The translations under genes were made by a program, and so were the position numbers. Of a stretch of DNA of 64,000 bases, positions 29,775-40,491 are shown piece by piece. Under the pieces are notes generated by a model. The model was given only the letters and a program-made list of their open reading frames with translations. It did no database searches and was not told the DNA's origin. This DNA is from Teredinibacter purpureus (lineage in GTDB: Bacteria > Pseudomonadota > Gammaproteobacteria > Pseudomonadales > Cellvibrionaceae). The stretch covers positions 79,501 through 143,500 of the forward strand of contig NZ_CP060092.1 of the NCBI RefSeq assembly GCF_014217335.1. The letters are read 5' to 3'. Numbering within the stretch: the first letter of the stretch is position 1; each line of letters begins with the position of its first letter.

Positions 29775-29939
29775 AACGGAGCCCTTGTCCTACTAACTAG
29801 ATCGGCCGGCATTATAAAGGAAGACAACGAAAAAATATTGCGGACACTGCAATTGCCAATAAGACTATTTGCCTCTATGGTAACTGGCCCGCCCCGCCAA
29901 AGAGGTGGACGAATGCGATAACAAGATGAGGGGTACGCA

Positions 29940-31031
29940 TTGAGACTTCAATTTAACGGCTTTTCTCCGCTCTCTGCCTGCTTAATAGGCATTATTGGCG
30001 GAGTTGCACTCGCGATTATGATTACCCTACCACGCCTGCAACAGTTAAATAGCACTCATAGCCAGCACTACGGGAACGCGCTCGCCTCCATGGCCGCGAA
30101 TCAGGCAATCGATGCCAGCTTTAATCACGACCTTGTTCGGCTTCAAGTAATACTCCGCGACGTAATGGAAAACCCTTATACACGCTTAGCGACTCTACAC
30201 GACGTAGAAAACAACCTGCTCGTTCAAGCTGGAGATACACGCTCCCTAACCGACGCTACACAAAGTTATACCGCCCCTATCGTTCTGCACGACAGTATCG
30301 CCGGCTACCTGTCTGTCACTATTGAAGACAAACCCACCATTGGCCGCACTCGCAAGTGGTTTGCTGTCCTGCTAATTGCGACACTACTAACCTTGGTTAT
30401 TGGGGATTGCTATCGTTGTAAGTCCTTTCAATATCTACCCATCAAAAAGAGCGATGATGAGAAAGCAGACGATGAGCGTGAAAGCAGCGAAAACGACATC
30501 GCCCAGCAGCAAGCGTTGGCAGCGTTAGACGCACTACCTAAAGTCTATGCCATCATCCATATTAAAAATTTAGCCGTTCTTAACCAGCAGTTAAATGGTG
30601 AAAGCTTCAGAAAAACACTCAGCACCGTACAGCACACAATTAGCGATGTATTGGCCCTTTACAACGGAACAGGTTACGAATTAGAAGGAGACCTTATTCG
30701 ATTGTGCTTCGCCGCCAACGACACGGAAAACGAAGCCTTATTTCGAGCCGCGTGTAGTGCATGGCTCATCGTTGAACTCGCAAGTATTACCAATAATATC
30801 CCGCTGGATTTAGCCGCCTTCGTATCGGCTAATCACTTAGATCTGGCGCCAGCAAATCTACCCATCGCAGGCTTAGTGCTTGAATCTCATGCAGCAAGTG
30901 ACGACCTTATTCGCCGTCGCCTTCAGTTTCTAGAAGTAGGGGCTTTAGATGGCCGCAAGGTAGTAGCAGGCTTTCAGCAACCCTTCCAATCACTACTAGA
31001 ACGGCAACGGGCTCAACTGAGCAGCCTATAG
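29940..31031 (+). CDS. AhpA/YtjB-family membrane protein
   Basis: A 363-residue inner-membrane protein with two helices (about 13-31 and 138-156) around a ~100-residue periplasmic domain, then a cytoplasmic part with weak nucleotide-cyclase-like features (AIIHIKNLAVLNQQLNGE). The position divergent from serB matches ytjB (smp) in E. coli and PA4961 in Pseudomonas. Function unclear; older literature calls relatives haemolysin-like or virulence-associated. The start codon is TTG at 29940 following GATGAGGGG. Confidence 0.75.
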   Translation: MRLQFNGFSPLSACLIGIIGGVALAIMITLPRLQQLNSTHSQHYGNALASMAANQAIDASFNHDLVRLQVILRDVMENPYTRLATLHDVENNLLVQAGDTRSLTDATQSYTAPIVLHDSIAGYLSVTIEDKPTIGRTRKWFAVLLIATLLTLVIGDCYRCKSFQYLPIKKSDDEKADDERESSENDIAQQQALAALDALPKVYAIIHIKNLAVLNQQLNGESFRKTLSTVQHTISDVLALYNGTGYELEGDLIRLCFAANDTENEALFRAACSAWLIVELASITNNIPLDLAAFVSANHLDLAPANLPIAGLVLESHAASDDLIRRRLQFLEVGALDGRKVVAGFQQPFQSLLERQRAQLSSL

Positions 31032-31034
31032 AAC

Positions 31035-31655
31035 CTATTGACCAAAACGCTTGCCGCCCGACGCTAAATAGGCCAACTCCTCAGCAGTAGACTCACGGCC
31101 AAGCGCTACGTTGCGGTGAGGGAAACGTCCAAACGCTTCAATAATCTGCCTATGCTCTCGCGCGTAGGCCGCAGTTCCCTCTATATAATCCTTGTAAGGT
31201 GGCTCCGCTCTGCACGCCAATGCATCGAACAACTCAACCCCCTGCTCTTGTCGCGCCATGTCCTCGGCGTGCTGCAAAGGCATGTATACAAAAGTACACA
31301 CGATTGGCGCTATCGGCATATCCAGTGACCTAGCCAATACAATATCCAGCAAGCTAAGCGCTAATGGGTCATACTCAAATGCACGCGCACTGCTACGGAA
31401 ACAATTCCGACTAAACTGGTCAAACACTAGGATAGCGGCAAGCAGCTCGTTAACGGATACATTACTCTCTACATTCAGAACCTTTGCCGAGACCGGCAGC
31501 GTCTCAAATAGTGGGCCAAATACTTGCCTTATCTCTGCATCAAAACTCGGGCCGCCGCTATACCAGCGCTTAGCAACTCGGTTTAACGAAGCCGCATTCT
31601 CGACACAATTATCAAACCAAAAATTATAAATTTTATTACTGTCAATCGTTAACAT
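31035..31655 (-). CDS. DUF924-family protein
   Basis: About 206 residues. DUF924 signatures are clear: NFWFDNC, LVFDQFSRNCFR, FVYMPLQHAED, and the C-terminal FGRFPHRNVALGRESTAEEL. The fold is a TPR-like helical bundle; the function is unknown. I use the ATG at 31655; the frame extends to a TTG at 31676 with no added support. It ends 4 bp after the convergent ytjB gene. Confidence 0.9.
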   Translation of the reverse strand: MLTIDSNKIYNFWFDNCVENAASLNRVAKRWYSGGPSFDAEIRQVFGPLFETLPVSAKVLNVESNVSVNELLAAILVFDQFSRNCFRSSARAFEYDPLALSLLDIVLARSLDMPIAPIVCTFVYMPLQHAEDMARQEQGVELFDALACRAEPPYKDYIEGTAAYAREHRQIIEAFGRFPHRNVALGRESTAEELAYLASGGKRFGQ

Positions 31656-31794
31656 AAAACACCAAATATTCAGCAAACTGTCACATTAAAGTCATCTGCC
31701 AAGCTTAGCCTGCGAAGGAAGCTAGTGCAGCTTTTTTCGAAAAGCGGCCTTACATAACGTTATACACACAGGCAAACCAGGAAAGGTTTCTATC

Positions 31795-33507
31795 ATGATA
31801 AATGTTGAACAAGCCATCACGAACAAATTCCCCACGTTTGCTAAAAAGCCCGCTTTAATTCGTAAACCAACCCTCAAGCTATTGCAAAAACTTGTCTATG
31901 AAAATGAAATTAATGGCTTTTTAGAAAAGTACGGCGATAGCAAAGGTGTTGCTTTCATACAAAACGTCTTTGATTTTTTCTGTTTTACCTATACTGTCAA
32001 CGAGCGCGATAAGGCCCGAATTCCCCCGCAAGGACGTGTCGTCATTATCGCCAACCATCCAATAGGTTCACTTGATGGCCTAGCGTTACTAAAATTAATC
32101 AGTGAAGTACGTACCGACGTCAAAATTTTAGCTAATGATATGCTAATGAATTTTGAGGGTTTACATGAACTTTTGATACCTCTCGACAACATGAATGGCA
32201 GTAGTGCCCGCAAAAGCTATAAGCGTGTTATCGAACTACTGAATCAAGATGAAGCAATTATTGTTTTTCCTGCAGGAGAAGTTTCCCGCGCCCGACCGAG
32301 TGGAGTGAAAGACGTTCTTTGGCGACCTGGCTTTTTACACTTCGCACGAAAATCTGGCGCACCATTACTGCCTGTTCATATTCAAGCAAAAAACTCACTT
32401 CTGTTTTACGGTGCATCAGCCCTCTACAAACCACTCGGCACTGCGCTACTCGCTCATGAAATGTTCAACAAACATTCGACCGAAATTCGCTTTAGTATTG
32501 GGGAACTCATATCCCCTGATGAACTCAATACCGAACAGCTTCTCGATCGCACGTTGGTAAAGCGACTAAAAAACCATGTATATAAAATTGGCAAGCACAC
32601 GGGCAACCGATTTTATACACAGAAAAAAATTGCCAACGCAGAGCCTTCTAACAAAATAATGAAGGAACTTAATCAGTCGCAGAAAATAGGGGAAACTCGA
32701 GACAACAATGAAATTTACCTTCTCAATTATAAAAACAACTCCTCGGTTCTTAAAGAAATAGGTCGCTTACGCGAACTCGCCTTTCGTATGGTGGGTGAAG
32801 GTACCGGCCAAAAGCGCGATCTTGACGAATACGATCATGACTATCGCCACTTAGTATTATGGAATGCCAACAATCAGGAAATTGCCGGTTCCTATCGCAT
32901 AGGCGAGGGTTTACAGGTGTTAAAAAAGAAAGGCATAAAAGGGCTTTATACCAGTAGCCTGTATCGATTTTCACCGGAAATGATGCCGTACTTTGAGCAA
33001 GGCGTAGAGCTGGGGCGCAGTTTCGTCGCGCCTCAATATTGGGGGAAAGCGTGTTTAGATTACCTATGGCAGGGTCTCGGTGCTTATTTGGCACACAATC
33101 CAAACGTGCGTTACCTAATTGGCCCCGTTAGCATGAGTGCAGATTACCCGAAAGACCTGATGGACACGTTGGTCTATTTTTATCGCCGTTATTACGCGTG
33201 TCCAAACGATTTAGCAAAGGCCAACCACCCATACCTGCTATCGACGGAAACAATGAATCGCTTAGATAAAATATTTTGTGATTACGAAGCCGATAAAAGT
33301 TTCGAGGTTATGCAAAACATTTTCGCCCAAAAAGGCCATAAATTGCCCGTTCTGTTTAAACAATACACGGGCTTGTTTGAAGCCGGTGGTTTTCAATCCA
33401 TAGTCTTCAGCTTAGATCCGGAATTTGGCGATTGTCTTGATGGCCTTTGCATGGCAGACCTAACAAAACTAAAGGCAAGTAAACGAAAGCGCTATATTGG
33501 TAGCTAA
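31795..33507 (+). CDS. Bifunctional ornithine-lipid synthase-like acyltransferase (OlsF type)
   Basis: A 570-residue fusion. The N-terminal half is a PlsC-type acyltransferase: NHPIGSLD (the HxxxxD catalytic motif), IVFPAGEVSRARP and LPVHIQAKNS. The C-terminal half is an OlsB/GNAT-like N-acyltransferase: LRELAFRMVGEGTG, YRHLVLWN, IAGSYRIGEG, and GRSFVAPQYW. This layout fits OlsF enzymes, which first N-acylate ornithine and then O-acylate the product to make phosphate-free ornithine lipids. Such lipids help under phosphate limitation. The upstream sequence (CAGGAAAGG) is a good ribosome site. The specific amino acid is inferred. Confidence 0.8.
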   Translation: MINVEQAITNKFPTFAKKPALIRKPTLKLLQKLVYENEINGFLEKYGDSKGVAFIQNVFDFFCFTYTVNERDKARIPPQGRVVIIANHPIGSLDGLALLKLISEVRTDVKILANDMLMNFEGLHELLIPLDNMNGSSARKSYKRVIELLNQDEAIIVFPAGEVSRARPSGVKDVLWRPGFLHFARKSGAPLLPVHIQAKNSLLFYGASALYKPLGTALLAHEMFNKHSTEIRFSIGELISPDELNTEQLLDRTLVKRLKNHVYKIGKHTGNRFYTQKKIANAEPSNKIMKELNQSQKIGETRDNNEIYLLNYKNNSSVLKEIGRLRELAFRMVGEGTGQKRDLDEYDHDYRHLVLWNANNQEIAGSYRIGEGLQVLKKKGIKGLYTSSLYRFSPEMMPYFEQGVELGRSFVAPQYWGKACLDYLWQGLGAYLAHNPNVRYLIGPVSMSADYPKDLMDTLVYFYRRYYACPNDLAKANHPYLLSTETMNRLDKIFCDYEADKSFEVMQNIFAQKGHKLPVLFKQYTGLFEAGGFQSIVFSLDPEFGDCLDGLCMADLTKLKASKRKRYIGS

Positions 33508-33539
33508 CCTTTCCCTTTGCTATAAAGGGGAGTAACGCT

Positions 33540-33944
33540 CTACACCGACATAGCCAAGCTAACCCACATGGACATTAGTAAAAATATGCTAACCCAAAAG
33601 ATTATCAGCCGATGGAAGACATTATTGTAAGTGGTGTGAACAAATGCATGCACACCTCGTGAAACCACATAGCACCACGCAAGGCCAATCATTACGGTAG
33701 TTTCTTGCTGTAACACTATAGCCAAAATAGACACCACATAGAATAACACTGGTGTTTCGAACATGTTCGCCAAATGTTTAGCGCCTGCGATTATAGCTAT
33801 TGGGATTTCGGCATTTTTGGGGTCGTATAATCGATAATAGCCCATACTCACCTTTCGGCCTCGAACAGACTGAAACCGAAGGTAGAAATTGTAACAAATA
33901 AATAAAAATATAAAGGCTACATAGGCAAACATGGGGTAAAGCAT
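33540..33944 (-). CDS. MAPEG-family membrane protein
   Basis: A 134-residue protein with four hydrophobic helices. The pattern NMFETPVLFYVV and RGVHAFVHTTYNNVFHR is typical of bacterial MAPEG proteins (membrane-associated eicosanoid and glutathione metabolism family). The substrate is unknown. It lies downstream of the Smr gene in the same direction. Confidence 0.85.
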   Translation of the reverse strand: MLYPMFAYVAFIFLFICYNFYLRFQSVRGRKVSMGYYRLYDPKNAEIPIAIIAGAKHLANMFETPVLFYVVSILAIVLQQETTVMIGLAWCYVVSRGVHAFVHTTYNNVFHRLIIFWVSIFLLMSMWVSLAMSV

Positions 33945-33973
33945 GATTTCTTCCTTATGTTATAAACGGCCAT

Positions 33974-34549
33974 TTAAAATCGTTTCTTCGAATGGCGCTC
34001 TTTGTTTTCCAATTTTTTCTTATCACTTTTTCGAAGTAAAACATAAGTTGCGCCATAGCTTCCGTGGTGTTTTTGAGCTGTATGAAAAGCCAACACCGCA
34101 TCAAACTGCGGCAACCAGTGTGCGACACAGCTTTTCAAGAGCGCAGGTATTTCGCGGCCCTCACCTTTGCCATGCGTAATCAAAGCGCAACGCACATCCG
34201 CCTCAAGACAATCATGTATAAATTCAAAAATAATTTTACGAGCTTGTTCGACAGTTAGTCGGTGCAAATCCAGCCGAGCATCTAACTTATACTTACCCAA
34301 CCGAAGGTTTTTAAAAACACCGTGTTGCACGCCAGGGCGCTGAAAGCTTAGCTCCGCCAAGGGCTCGACAAGGTCGACGGGCACGGTTAACGGATCTTGC
34401 TTCTCTTCGGCCACCTCTTGCGCCGCTAGACGACGAGTTTCTTTATCAACGTCATTATCTTTTGACGAGTTTATTATTACGCGCTTTTCTACTTTAAGCG
34501 GTTTTACGTCATCGCCAATTAAACGGCCAAAATCATTCTCTTCAGACAT
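33974..34549 (-). CDS. Smr-domain endonuclease-like protein (SmrA/YdaL type)
   Basis: A 191-residue protein. The first ~95 residues are polar and variable; the C-terminal Smr domain has LDLHRLTVEQARKIIFEF and THGKGEGR. Smr domains nick or bind DNA or cleave mRNA at stalled ribosomes. The gene starts 10 bp after ppnN ends and is likely co-transcribed. Confidence 0.9.
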   Translation of the reverse strand: MSEENDFGRLIGDDVKPLKVEKRVIINSSKDNDVDKETRRLAAQEVAEEKQDPLTVPVDLVEPLAELSFQRPGVQHGVFKNLRLGKYKLDARLDLHRLTVEQARKIIFEFIHDCLEADVRCALITHGKGEGREIPALLKSCVAHWLPQFDAVLAFHTAQKHHGSYGATYVLLRKSDKKKLENKERHSKKRF

Positions 34550-34559
34550 ACTGCTCTCG

Positions 34560-35939
34560 CTACTGCACTATACGGTAACAGGGTATATAGGTTTCGGTAG
34601 GTATTTTCATTCTATCTTGCTGCACAAATGAACGTAATAAACGATCTAACGGCATGATGACATTAGCATCGCCTTGAATTTCGTATGGGCCATGTTCAGC
34701 GACAGCGCGAATACCATGCTCTTTAACATTTCCATCGACAATTCCAGAAAATGCCTTTCTCAAATTAGAAGCCAATTCATGGGAGGGTTGATTTTTTGTC
34801 AACTTTAACTGCGCCATGTTGGCATGGTTTGGCAAAAAAGGTACTTGGAAGTCCTTATCGATATTAATAACCCAGTTATAGTAATAAGCATCATGCGTTT
34901 TCTTGCGATAATCTTTTACATTCGCCATACCTTTGTGCATTTTTCTGGCCACCTCGGCCGGATCAGCAAGCACAATTTCGTAGAGCGATTGTGCTTCTAC
35001 ACCTAACGCACCACCAATGAAATCATCAATCTGTCGAAAATATTCACCGGAACTTTTCGGCCCTGTAAAAATTAGGGGAAAAGGAAGCTCTTTATTCGAG
35101 GGGTGCAAAAGAATACCAAGTATATACAGAATCTCTTCGGCGGTGCCTGCACCGCCAGGAAAGACGACAATACCATGCCCGCTGCGTACGAAAGCTTCCA
35201 AGCGTTTTTCGATATCGGGCATTATCACCAACTCGTTTACGATTGGGTTGGGGGATTCGGCTGCAATAATACCTGGCTCAGTTATCCCTATGTATCGCCC
35301 ACCTACCCGCTGCTTTGCATGCCCAAAAGTTGCACCCTTCATAGGACCTTTCATTGCCCCTGGGCCACACCCCGTACAAATATCCATTTTACGCAAGCCA
35401 AGCTGATATCCCACTTCTTTAGCGTAATCATATTCTATTTCGCCAATAGAATGCCCTCCCCAACACACCACAATACTCGGTGATATATCCGTTCTCAATA
35501 ACCCTGCGTTACGTAGAATATGGAACACACCGTTTGTAATACCTTCCGATGTAGAAAAATCAGCGTCGCTATTTTCCAGTAATTCATTGTTGATGTAGAT
35601 AATGTCGCGCAGAGCAGAAAATAGATGCTCTTTGATACCTTGAATAATTTCGCCATCAACAAAGGCATTGGCCGGGGCGTTTTCCAATTTGATTTTGATA
35701 CCACGCTCTTGCTGAATGACATCGATAGAGAAGTCAGAAAAAGCATCGAGGACCTGCTGAGTATTATCGGTTTCGGCCCCGGTATTAAGTGCGGCAAGCG
35801 AACAACGACGAAATGTTTCGTAGACGTCTGCGTTACTACGTTTTGCTAGGCGGGCAACTTCCTCTTGAGAAAGTACATTGAGGGTAATATCAGGCGATAC
35901 AAGCGCTGAAATTTTTTTATCGATAAAGACAGTACTCAC
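34560..35939 (-). CDS. ppnN: Pyrimidine/purine nucleotide 5'-monophosphate nucleosidase PpnN (LOG family)
   Basis: About 459 residues, matching E. coli PpnN (YgdH) over its length. The enzyme releases the base from nucleoside monophosphates and is stimulated by (p)ppGpp in E. coli. The central Rossmann domain has VVCWGGHSIG, CTGCGPGAMKGPMKG and the LOG motif FPGGAGTAEE. The C-terminus has AFSGIVDGNVKE and YIPCYRI. I place the start at GTG 35939, with AAAGGA six bases upstream; the frame continues to a TTG at 35993 without support. Confidence 0.95.
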   Translation of the reverse strand: MSTVFIDKKISALVSPDITLNVLSQEEVARLAKRSNADVYETFRRCSLAALNTGAETDNTQQVLDAFSDFSIDVIQQERGIKIKLENAPANAFVDGEIIQGIKEHLFSALRDIIYINNELLENSDADFSTSEGITNGVFHILRNAGLLRTDISPSIVVCWGGHSIGEIEYDYAKEVGYQLGLRKMDICTGCGPGAMKGPMKGATFGHAKQRVGGRYIGITEPGIIAAESPNPIVNELVIMPDIEKRLEAFVRSGHGIVVFPGGAGTAEEILYILGILLHPSNKELPFPLIFTGPKSSGEYFRQIDDFIGGALGVEAQSLYEIVLADPAEVARKMHKGMANVKDYRKKTHDAYYYNWVINIDKDFQVPFLPNHANMAQLKLTKNQPSHELASNLRKAFSGIVDGNVKEHGIRAVAEHGPYEIQGDANVIMPLDRLLRSFVQQDRMKIPTETYIPCYRIVQ

Positions 35940-36044
35940 GCTATTTCCTTTAGTACTCGGTTCGGATTCATACGCTGAGAATATTACCGCCAACTTGAAA
36001 CTTCAAGATGACGGCAACACCAACGACAAAATTATCCGTCGCGG

Positions 36045-36509
36045 TTAATGTACGTGACCATGATCGAGTTCTTCAGCAGTTGCTTCGCGAACCTCTTCAA
36101 CCGTTACATCAAAGTTCAATACCATTCCGGCGAGTTCGTGGTTTCCGTCGATGGAAATACCTTCCTCAGTGACTTCTTTTACCACAACAAATTGTTCTCC
36201 ACCGGCTTCGGTCTGAGCCTGAAACTCCATACCCACTTCGATTTTCTCGATACCAGCAAAAGATTCACGCGGCAGTGTTTGCACTAGCTCGTCGATGTAT
36301 TCGCCATAGCCATCCGCAGGCGGTACGGTAACGCTTTTCTTGTCGCCCACCACGCAACCGACAAGCGCATTTTCAAGGCCAGGAATAATATTGCCTGCAC
36401 CCGCTAAATACTTCAGCGGTTCCGCATCAATAGAGGAATCCAGCACCTCTCCTTGCTCGTCAGTAAGGGTGTAATGGATAGATACCACACAGTCGTTTTC
36501 AATTTTCAA
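36045..36509 (-). CDS. slyD: SlyD-type FKBP peptidyl-prolyl isomerase
   Basis: A 154-residue cytoplasmic protein with an FKBP domain split by an insert-in-flap chaperone domain, as in SlyD: VSIHYTLTDEQGEVLDSS, AGAGNIIPGLENALVG, and NHELAGMVLNFDVTV. The metal-binding His-rich tail is very short (DHGHVH) compared with E. coli SlyD. It acts in protein folding and perhaps nickel delivery. AGGAGAC precedes the ATG. Confidence 0.93.
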   Translation of the reverse strand: MKIENDCVVSIHYTLTDEQGEVLDSSIDAEPLKYLAGAGNIIPGLENALVGCVVGDKKSVTVPPADGYGEYIDELVQTLPRESFAGIEKIEVGMEFQAQTEAGGEQFVVVKEVTEEGISIDGNHELAGMVLNFDVTVEEVREATAEELDHGHVH

Positions 36510-36895
36510 GAGAGTCTCCTATGGCGCAGGCAGCGCGTCGTTCAATTAGATCGGGAGTTTAACGCAGGCGACGTAAAATTAGTACGGCACCGCTGACCAT
36601 TTGCCGAAACAAACATACGCTCTAAACAGGTCGGACGGTGGAAGACACAGCCAAACAGGACCCAAACGGCGAGTTCGTAGGGACACCAGTAGACCGCCTA
36701 TCGAGAAAGAGGACATAAGGAATATAAGGTAAGGAATTGTTTGGCCCCAACGACTATTGCCGTGGGTAGCGTGATCGTCCAAGCACTCAGTTTTGTGCGG
36801 GACAACAGTCAGTGAACGGGATTAAAGAAAGCCCCGCCAACCGCTTTAGCAGTTGGCGGGTAAGCGCGAGGCTATCGCAATGGGTTTAAGCTTAA
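36510..36895. other. Intergenic region between acs and slyD
   Basis: About 385 bp with no convincing gene. The acs terminator is at its upper end and the slyD promoter should be in the rest. Confidence 0.5.
36824..36860 (-). terminator. acs terminator
   Basis: Stem CCCGCCAAC (36833-36841)/GTTGGCGGG (36852-36860), followed on the minus strand by GCTTTCTTT. It lies 36 bp after the acs stop. Confidence 0.8.
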
Positions 36896-38833
36896 CTATT
36901 TTGTTAAGCGATTTTCGATCAGATCATCCACAACACTCGGATCGGCCAATGTTGAGGTATCACCCAATTCATCCACTTCGTTTGCGGCTATTTTACGTAA
37001 TATACGGCGCATGATCTTACCCGATCGTGTTTTCGGTAAGCCTGGCGCCCACTGGATTTCGTCTGGCTTAGCAATAGGGCCAATTTCTTTGACACACATG
37101 GCCACGAGCTCTTTCTTCAGCGCATCGCTAGGCTTCTCCCCTGTCATCAACGTCACGTAGGCATAAATACCCTGCCCTTTGATACTATGTGGAAAGCCAA
37201 CGACAGCCGCTTCAGCCACTTTGTCATGTAGGGCTAACGCACCTTCAACTTCAGCGGTACCCATTCGGTGACCCGAAACGTTAATAACATCGTCAACGCG
37301 GCCGGTAATCCAGTAGTAACCGTCTGCGTCGCGACGTGCTCCGTCGCCGGTAAAATAGTAGCCAGGAAAAGTCGTGAAGTAGGTTTGAATCATTCGATCA
37401 TGATCGCCGTAAATCGATCGAATTTGGCTAGGCCAAGACGCTTTAATCGCCAAACTACCGGCACCAACGCCATCAATTTCTTTTCCGTCTGAATCCAATA
37501 ATACAGGTTCAACCCCAAAGAACGGCAACGTGGCCGAGCCTGGCTTAAGTGCCGTTGCACCTGGAAGAGGCGTTAGCATGTGCGCGCCAGTTTCGGTTTG
37601 CCACCACGTATCCATGATGGGGCAACGACCGTCACCAATCACGTTGTAGTACCACTCCCAAGCTTCTGGGTTAATGGGCTCGCCCACTGTGCCTAAGATG
37701 CGTAGCGATTGCCGTGAAGTGCTCTTTACAAAATCATCGCCTTGGCCCATCAAGGCCCTGATCGCGGTAGGCGCTGTGTAAAAGCTCGCAACGTTGTGCT
37801 TATCGCACACTTCCCAGCAACGCGCAGCCGTTGGGTAAGTAGGTACACCTTCAAACATTAAGGTTGTTGCGCCATTGGTCAGAGGGCCGTATACGATATA
37901 GGAATGCCCTGTTACCCATCCCACATCTGCGGTACACCAATAGACCTCGCCTTCCTGATAATCAAAGACATATTTATGGGTCATTGCCGCTTGTAGCAAG
38001 TAACCGCCCGTTGTATGTAAAACCCCTTTTGGCTTGCCTGTAGAGCCTGAGGTATAAAGAATAAACAACGGATCTTCTGAATCCATAGGTTCGGGAGGGC
38101 AATCAGCACCCACTTCAGCCATTTGCTCGTGGTACCATACGTCACGCACTGGGTTCCAAGCCACCTCGCCACCAGTACGTTTAACAACCAGCAACGTACT
38201 GACATTAGGGCACTGGCTTACGGCTTTGTCTGCATTGGCCTTTAATGGCACTGCTCGGCCACCCCGCAAGCCCTCGTCTGACGTAATAACAACCTTACAG
38301 TCAGAATCTTGAATACGGTCTTTTAATGCCTCGGGTGAAAAACCACCAAAAACAATAGAATGAACAGCACCGATTCTTGCGCAGGCCAACATTGCGTAGG
38401 CTGCTTCAGGAATCATGGGCAGATAGATACAAACACGATCGCCCTTCTTCACGCCACGAGCTTTCAAAACATTACCGAGTTTAGAAACTTTTTCGTGAAG
38501 CTCTTTGTAAGTGATTTTTAAATCTACGGTAGGATCATCCCCTTCCCAAATAATCGCGACCTGATCGGCACGCGTGGCTAAATGTCGGTCAACACAGTTA
38601 GTACTGACATTTAATTTGCCATCTCTAAACCATGTTGCTTCACCCTTACGAAAATCAAATTCACGAACACTGGACCACTTTTTATCCCACTTTAAAAAAT
38701 CTTCTGCTTGTTGCGCCCAAAACTCGGCCGGGTCGTTTATCGACTGCGCATACATTTCATCATATTTTTCTTTATTGATATGTGCAGAAGCAGCGAAGGC
38801 TTCAGGAACGGGGTACAGATTGTTGTCTGACAT
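36896..38833 (-). CDS. acs: Acetyl-coenzyme A synthetase
   Basis: About 645 residues, normal length. It activates acetate to acetyl-CoA through acetyl-AMP. The P-loop is [31 protein letters not shown] is the hinge region; the lysine in [13 protein letters not shown] is the usual acetylation-controlled residue. I choose ATG 38833 (TGGAG seven bases upstream); the frame continues 32 codons further with no family similarity. Confidence 0.98.
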   Translation of the reverse strand: MSDNNLYPVPEAFAASAHINKEKYDEMYAQSINDPAEFWAQQAEDFLKWDKKWSSVREFDFRKGEATWFRDGKLNVSTNCVDRHLATRADQVAIIWEGDDPTVDLKITYKELHEKVSKLGNVLKARGVKKGDRVCIYLPMIPEAAYAMLACARIGAVHSIVFGGFSPEALKDRIQDSDCKVVITSDEGLRGGRAVPLKANADKAVSQCPNVSTLLVVKRTGGEVAWNPVRDVWYHEQMAEVGADCPPEPMDSEDPLFILYTSGSTGKPKGVLHTTGGYLLQAAMTHKYVFDYQEGEVYWCTADVGWVTGHSYIVYGPLTNGATTLMFEGVPTYPTAARCWEVCDKHNVASFYTAPTAIRALMGQGDDFVKSTSRQSLRILGTVGEPINPEAWEWYYNVIGDGRCPIMDTWWQTETGAHMLTPLPGATALKPGSATLPFFGVEPVLLDSDGKEIDGVGAGSLAIKASWPSQIRSIYGDHDRMIQTYFTTFPGYYFTGDGARRDADGYYWITGRVDDVINVSGHRMGTAEVEGALALHDKVAEAAVVGFPHSIKGQGIYAYVTLMTGEKPSDALKKELVAMCVKEIGPIAKPDEIQWAPGLPKTRSGKIMRRILRKIAANEVDELGDTSTLADPSVVDDLIENRLTK

Positions 38834-39211
38834 GTCTCGACTCCATAGGTAAAGTTGCTTCACAGCAGACTTCAAATTAGTATTATTATTGAGGCGACGC
38901 TCTGACGATAGGTCGCCACAGAGCATCAAACGGATGAATGATAACGTGTTTCCACATTAGCAGACAGCGGGCCCAGAGAGGAATTCGACTTTGGTTGAGA
39001 TGGGACAAAAAAATTTAACGTAGCCCGCAGGCATTGCTATAGGATAAAAATAAAGCGCATAAAACAGCAATGGAGAATGCCGCTGCTTTACACTGCGGCT
39101 ATCACAATCATGACCAAGGAAAACCCAACCAGCGCTATGACGCTAGAGATCTATTCGAACACCACCCGCAACAAGCCAAGCGCCACCCAATTAAACACTT
39201 AACGCTGCAGG
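38834..39211. other. Intergenic region upstream of acs
   Basis: About 380 bp between panD (3' end) and acs (5' end), both on the minus strand. It should hold the acs promoter and the panD terminator. Neither is obvious, and no gene is seen. Confidence 0.45.
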
Positions 39212-39592
39212 CTATTCGACCTGTACCGCAATTGTGTTGCTAGTGCGATCCACGGAATTGTCTTGCTTTAGGTAAACGAGGCGCGGTTTAAAATTTTCGG
39301 CTTCGCCTTCACTCATTTGGCCGTACGCCGCAATAATAATACGATCACCAACTTGAACTCTACGAGCCGCAGCACCGTTCATAGATATTGTTTTAGAGCC
39401 CGATTCAGCCAAAATGACATAGGTCGAAAAACGTTCGCCATTATCCACATTGTAAATATCGATACGCTCAAATTCACGCAAGCCCGCGAGCGCCACTAAA
39501 TCTGCATCAATTGCACAAGAACCGTCGTACCAGAGTTCAGCCTGGGTCACACAGGCCATGTGCAACTTACCTTTTAACAGCGTAATTTGCAT
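39212..39592 (-). CDS. panD: Aspartate 1-decarboxylase
   Basis: A 126-residue proenzyme that makes beta-alanine for pantothenate. It is self-cleaved between Gly24 and Ser25 (WYDGSCAID) to form the pyruvoyl group. [23 protein letters not shown] and [12 protein letters not shown] match the family. It lies 20 bp after panC and is probably in one transcript with panC. Confidence 0.97.
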   Translation of the reverse strand: MQITLLKGKLHMACVTQAELWYDGSCAIDADLVALAGLREFERIDIYNVDNGERFSTYVILAESGSKTISMNGAAARRVQVGDRIIIAAYGQMSEGEAENFKPRLVYLKQDNSVDRTSNTIAVQVE

Positions 39593-39612
39593 AAAATTGC
39601 CTCTACTTTTTT

Positions 39613-40473
39613 CTATTTAATACAGTCCAACTCTATGGACATGTTATCGATAAGTCTTGCGCGTTGTGTGTACATTGCGCCCAATATGGTGATATTTAAA
39701 TCATCATCTGCAGCAGGCTCCAACGTTTTACTATTACAGATAGTAAAATAGTCAGGCTTAAATCCGGCCACATTAATTTGTTCTTTTGCTTCATGTTCCA
39801 AGCGAAGAAAATCTCGCTCACCTTCCACTACTTTCTGTAATACCCACTGAAGCGACCGATTCAGCTGGTTCGCATGTGGGCGCTCTTGCGCCGATATAAA
39901 CCCATTTCTAGAACTCATTGCCAAGCCATCAGCTTCGCGAATAATATCGCCCGCAATTATTTTTACGGGAATACACAGGTCTTCTGCCATGCGTCGTATT
40001 ATAGCTAACTGCTGGTAATCCTTAATACCAAATATCGCTGTATCGGGCTGAACTATATTGAACAACTTGGTCACCACGGTCGTTACGCCTTCGAAGTGCC
40101 CCGGTCTACTCGCACCACAAAGTACATTAGCCATAGACGGCACGATCACACGTGTCTGCTCATCCATTCCGTTGGGGTATATTTCATGCTCATCCGGACA
40201 AAACAAAAAGTCGCAGCCAATGCCCCGTAACTTATGGCTGTCCTCTTCTAACGTTCTAGGGTATTTATCCCAATCCTCATTTAGACCAAACTGGAGGCGA
40301 TTCACGAATATGCTTACGACTACGACATCGCAAAGCGATTGTGCTTGCTTCACCAACGCTAAATGCGCGGCATGTAGATTTCCCATCGTAGGGACAAAAG
40401 CAACCGTTTTGTTGTCGATACGAGCCGCTTCTAACGCTGATCGAATACTATTGATATGATGAAAAATTTGCAT
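39613..40473 (-). CDS. panC: Pantothenate synthetase, with unusual motif residues
   Basis: A 286-residue enzyme that joins pantoate and beta-alanine using ATP. The family layout is clear ([58 protein letters not shown]). Several usual residues differ: the HxGH ATP motif reads HAAH, VNPxQF reads VNRLQF, and FGEKD reads FGIKD. It may still be active, have changed kinetics, or use a changed substrate. It lies 18 bp after dnaB and 20 bp before panD; panB is not in the window. Confidence 0.9.
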   Translation of the reverse strand: MQIFHHINSIRSALEAARIDNKTVAFVPTMGNLHAAHLALVKQAQSLCDVVVVSIFVNRLQFGLNEDWDKYPRTLEEDSHKLRGIGCDFLFCPDEHEIYPNGMDEQTRVIVPSMANVLCGASRPGHFEGVTTVVTKLFNIVQPDTAIFGIKDYQQLAIIRRMAEDLCIPVKIIAGDIIREADGLAMSSRNGFISAQERPHANQLNRSLQWVLQKVVEGERDFLRLEHEAKEQINVAGFKPDYFTICNSKTLEPAADDDLNITILGAMYTQRARLIDNMSIELDCIK

Positions 40474-40491
40474 GAAAGCCGTTATACCTAA

